64,000 nucleotides of DNA from positions 1 to 64,000 of the forward strand of contig NZ_RHOJ01000002.1 in NCBI RefSeq assembly GCF_003946485.1. Direction: 5' to 3'. Made by a program: the position numbers and the translations under genes. Below are positions 63,351 to 64,000 of this stretch, piece by piece. Every line of letters starts with the position of its first letter. Position 1 is the stretch's first letter. The DNA comes from Lacticaseibacillus jixianensis. GTDB taxonomy: Bacteria > Bacillota > Bacilli > Lactobacillales > Lactobacillaceae. The notes beneath the pieces were generated by a model that was given only the letters and a program-made list of their open reading frames with translations, had not been told where the DNA came from and ran no database searches.

Positions 63351-64000
63351 CGAGATCACCTGGCACTTCCAGCGTGAACGGCCCGAACTTGCCCTGCCGC
63401 GCATCGAAAATCACACGCTCGGCCGCCCGGTTGAACTCCTCGCCAAAGCCCATCTTCTGGCTCAGCGTCACCATCAGGTCCGCCGGCGTTTGCGCCATGT
63501 CGTCATCATTGAGCCCGTACGCCTTGCGCAGCGCCTGCGGGTACTCGCGCTGGAAGAAGCCCAGCCCAAACAGCCCGACACTGTCCGCCTGGTAAACCGT
63601 GTCGGCGATCGCGCCAGTCAGCGCCAGCTTGTTGCCGACCAGCGCATCCTCAAACTTCGGCCACAGGATCCCCGGGGTGTCCAGCAGCATGAAGGTCTCG
63701 TCGGACTTAAGCCACTGCTGGTTCTTCGTCACGCCGGGCCGGTTGCCAGTGACCGCGATGTTCTTCTTCACCAGCCGGTTCAGCACCGTGGACTTACCCA
63801 CGTTGGGGATGCCAATGCACATCGCGCGCAGGCCCGGATTGCGGATGCCGCGCGCCTTCTGCTTCTCCAGCTTGGCCTTCATCATCTGCCGCGCCAGCTG
63901 CGGAATCTGTTGCAGCCGCTTGGCGTGCTGCGCATCGATCGCGATGGCCTCAAACCCCTGGGCCCGGTAGTAACTCAGCCACTCCGCTGTCTTCTGCGGG
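63334..64000 (-). CDS. rbgA: Ribosome biogenesis GTPase RbgA (5' end outside window)
   Basis: Circularly permuted GTPase needed for late 50S assembly. The window contains about 221 codons without a stop up to its edge, and the N-terminal part is missing. The Walker [15 protein letters not shown] and [10 protein letters not shown] (G3) are visible after the upstream G4 region, as expected for the permuted order. The C-terminal ANTAR-like domain is complete. It is upstream of rnhB and overlaps it by 17 bases. Confidence 0.92.
   Translation of the reverse strand, partial: PQKTAEWLSYYRAQGFEAIAIDAQHAKRLQQIPQLARQMMKAKLEKQKARGIRNPGLRAMCIGIPNVGKSTVLNRLVKKNIAVTGNRPGVTKNQQWLKSDETFMLLDTPGILWPKFEDALVGNKLALTGAIADTVYQADSVGLFGLGFFQREYPQALRKAYGLNDDDMAQTPADLMVTLSQKMGFGEEFNRAAERVIFDARQGKFGPFTLEVPGDLDGHAE

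Overview
The window looks like a chromosomal segment of a high-GC lactic acid bacterium. The gene order pbp1A-recU / ypsA-gpsB-rnpB-rlmL, the type-B RNase P RNA, the class Ib nrdHEF operon, PepO and M42 peptidases, pyruvate formate-lyase and the PyrR-attenuated pyr operon all point to Lactobacillaceae, probably near Lacticaseibacillus. Coding regions are about 60% GC by eye. I saw no tRNA, 16S/23S rRNA, CRISPR array, prophage or intact insertion sequence.

Layout. 1-4.5 kb: penicillin-binding protein 1A, RecU, YpsA, GpsB and rnpB (cell division, wall and RNA processing). 4.5-4.9 kb: a tandem array of large nested hairpins. 5-10.7 kb: RlmL, a D-2-hydroxyacid dehydrogenase, a small barrel-like protein, PepO and an iron alcohol dehydrogenase. 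10.7-14.5 kb: nrdHEF on the minus strand with paired NrdR-like boxes. 14.6-21.2 kb: a small unknown protein, cardiolipin synthase, a nitroreductase gene broken by one stop codon, an RNase HI-like protein, an EbsA-like protein, fhs, lspA and rluD. 21.2-32 kb: a complete UMP biosynthesis operon (pyrR-pyrP-pyrB-pyrC-carA-carB-pyrF-pyrE-pyrD) with promoter, PyrR site and attenuator. 32-39.9 kb: RqcH, DegV, a Nudix-HAD-acetyltransferase-LD-carboxypeptidase cluster and two tandem L,D-transpeptidases. 39.9-40.9 kb: about 1 kb of AT-richer DNA without a recognisable gene. 40.9-47.6 kb: an M42 aminopeptidase, PpaC, a LysR regulator, pflA and pflB. 47.9-52.3 kb: parE-parC. 52.7-54.8 kb: a frameshifted acetyltransferase, PlsY and a mutarotase-like protein. 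55-64 kb: topA-trmFO, xerC-hslV-hslU, rbgA-rnhB and dprA, all on the minus strand.

The most unusual content is intergenic. Four complete and at least three partial or decayed copies of a roughly 125-129 bp element lie in three arrays (4.5, 42.1 and 52.4 kb). Each complete copy folds into a nested hairpin. The stems differ in sequence between copies but keep pairing, and an asymmetric internal loop (six bases plus A on the left, GTT on the right) is retained. Two further hairpins (10.7 and 14.95 kb) have a different core; the first carries the same internal loop exactly. The arrays end in partial or decayed units, and two of them start directly at the T-run of a transcription terminator. This looks like a mobile or functional structured-element family. 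I cannot assign it to a named family from sequence alone.

Functionally the window is mostly housekeeping: de novo pyrimidines, deoxyribonucleotides, peptidoglycan synthesis and remodelling, chromosome topology and segregation, anaerobic pyruvate metabolism and one-carbon supply (PflB formate can feed Fhs). Two genes carry single-lesion inactivations.
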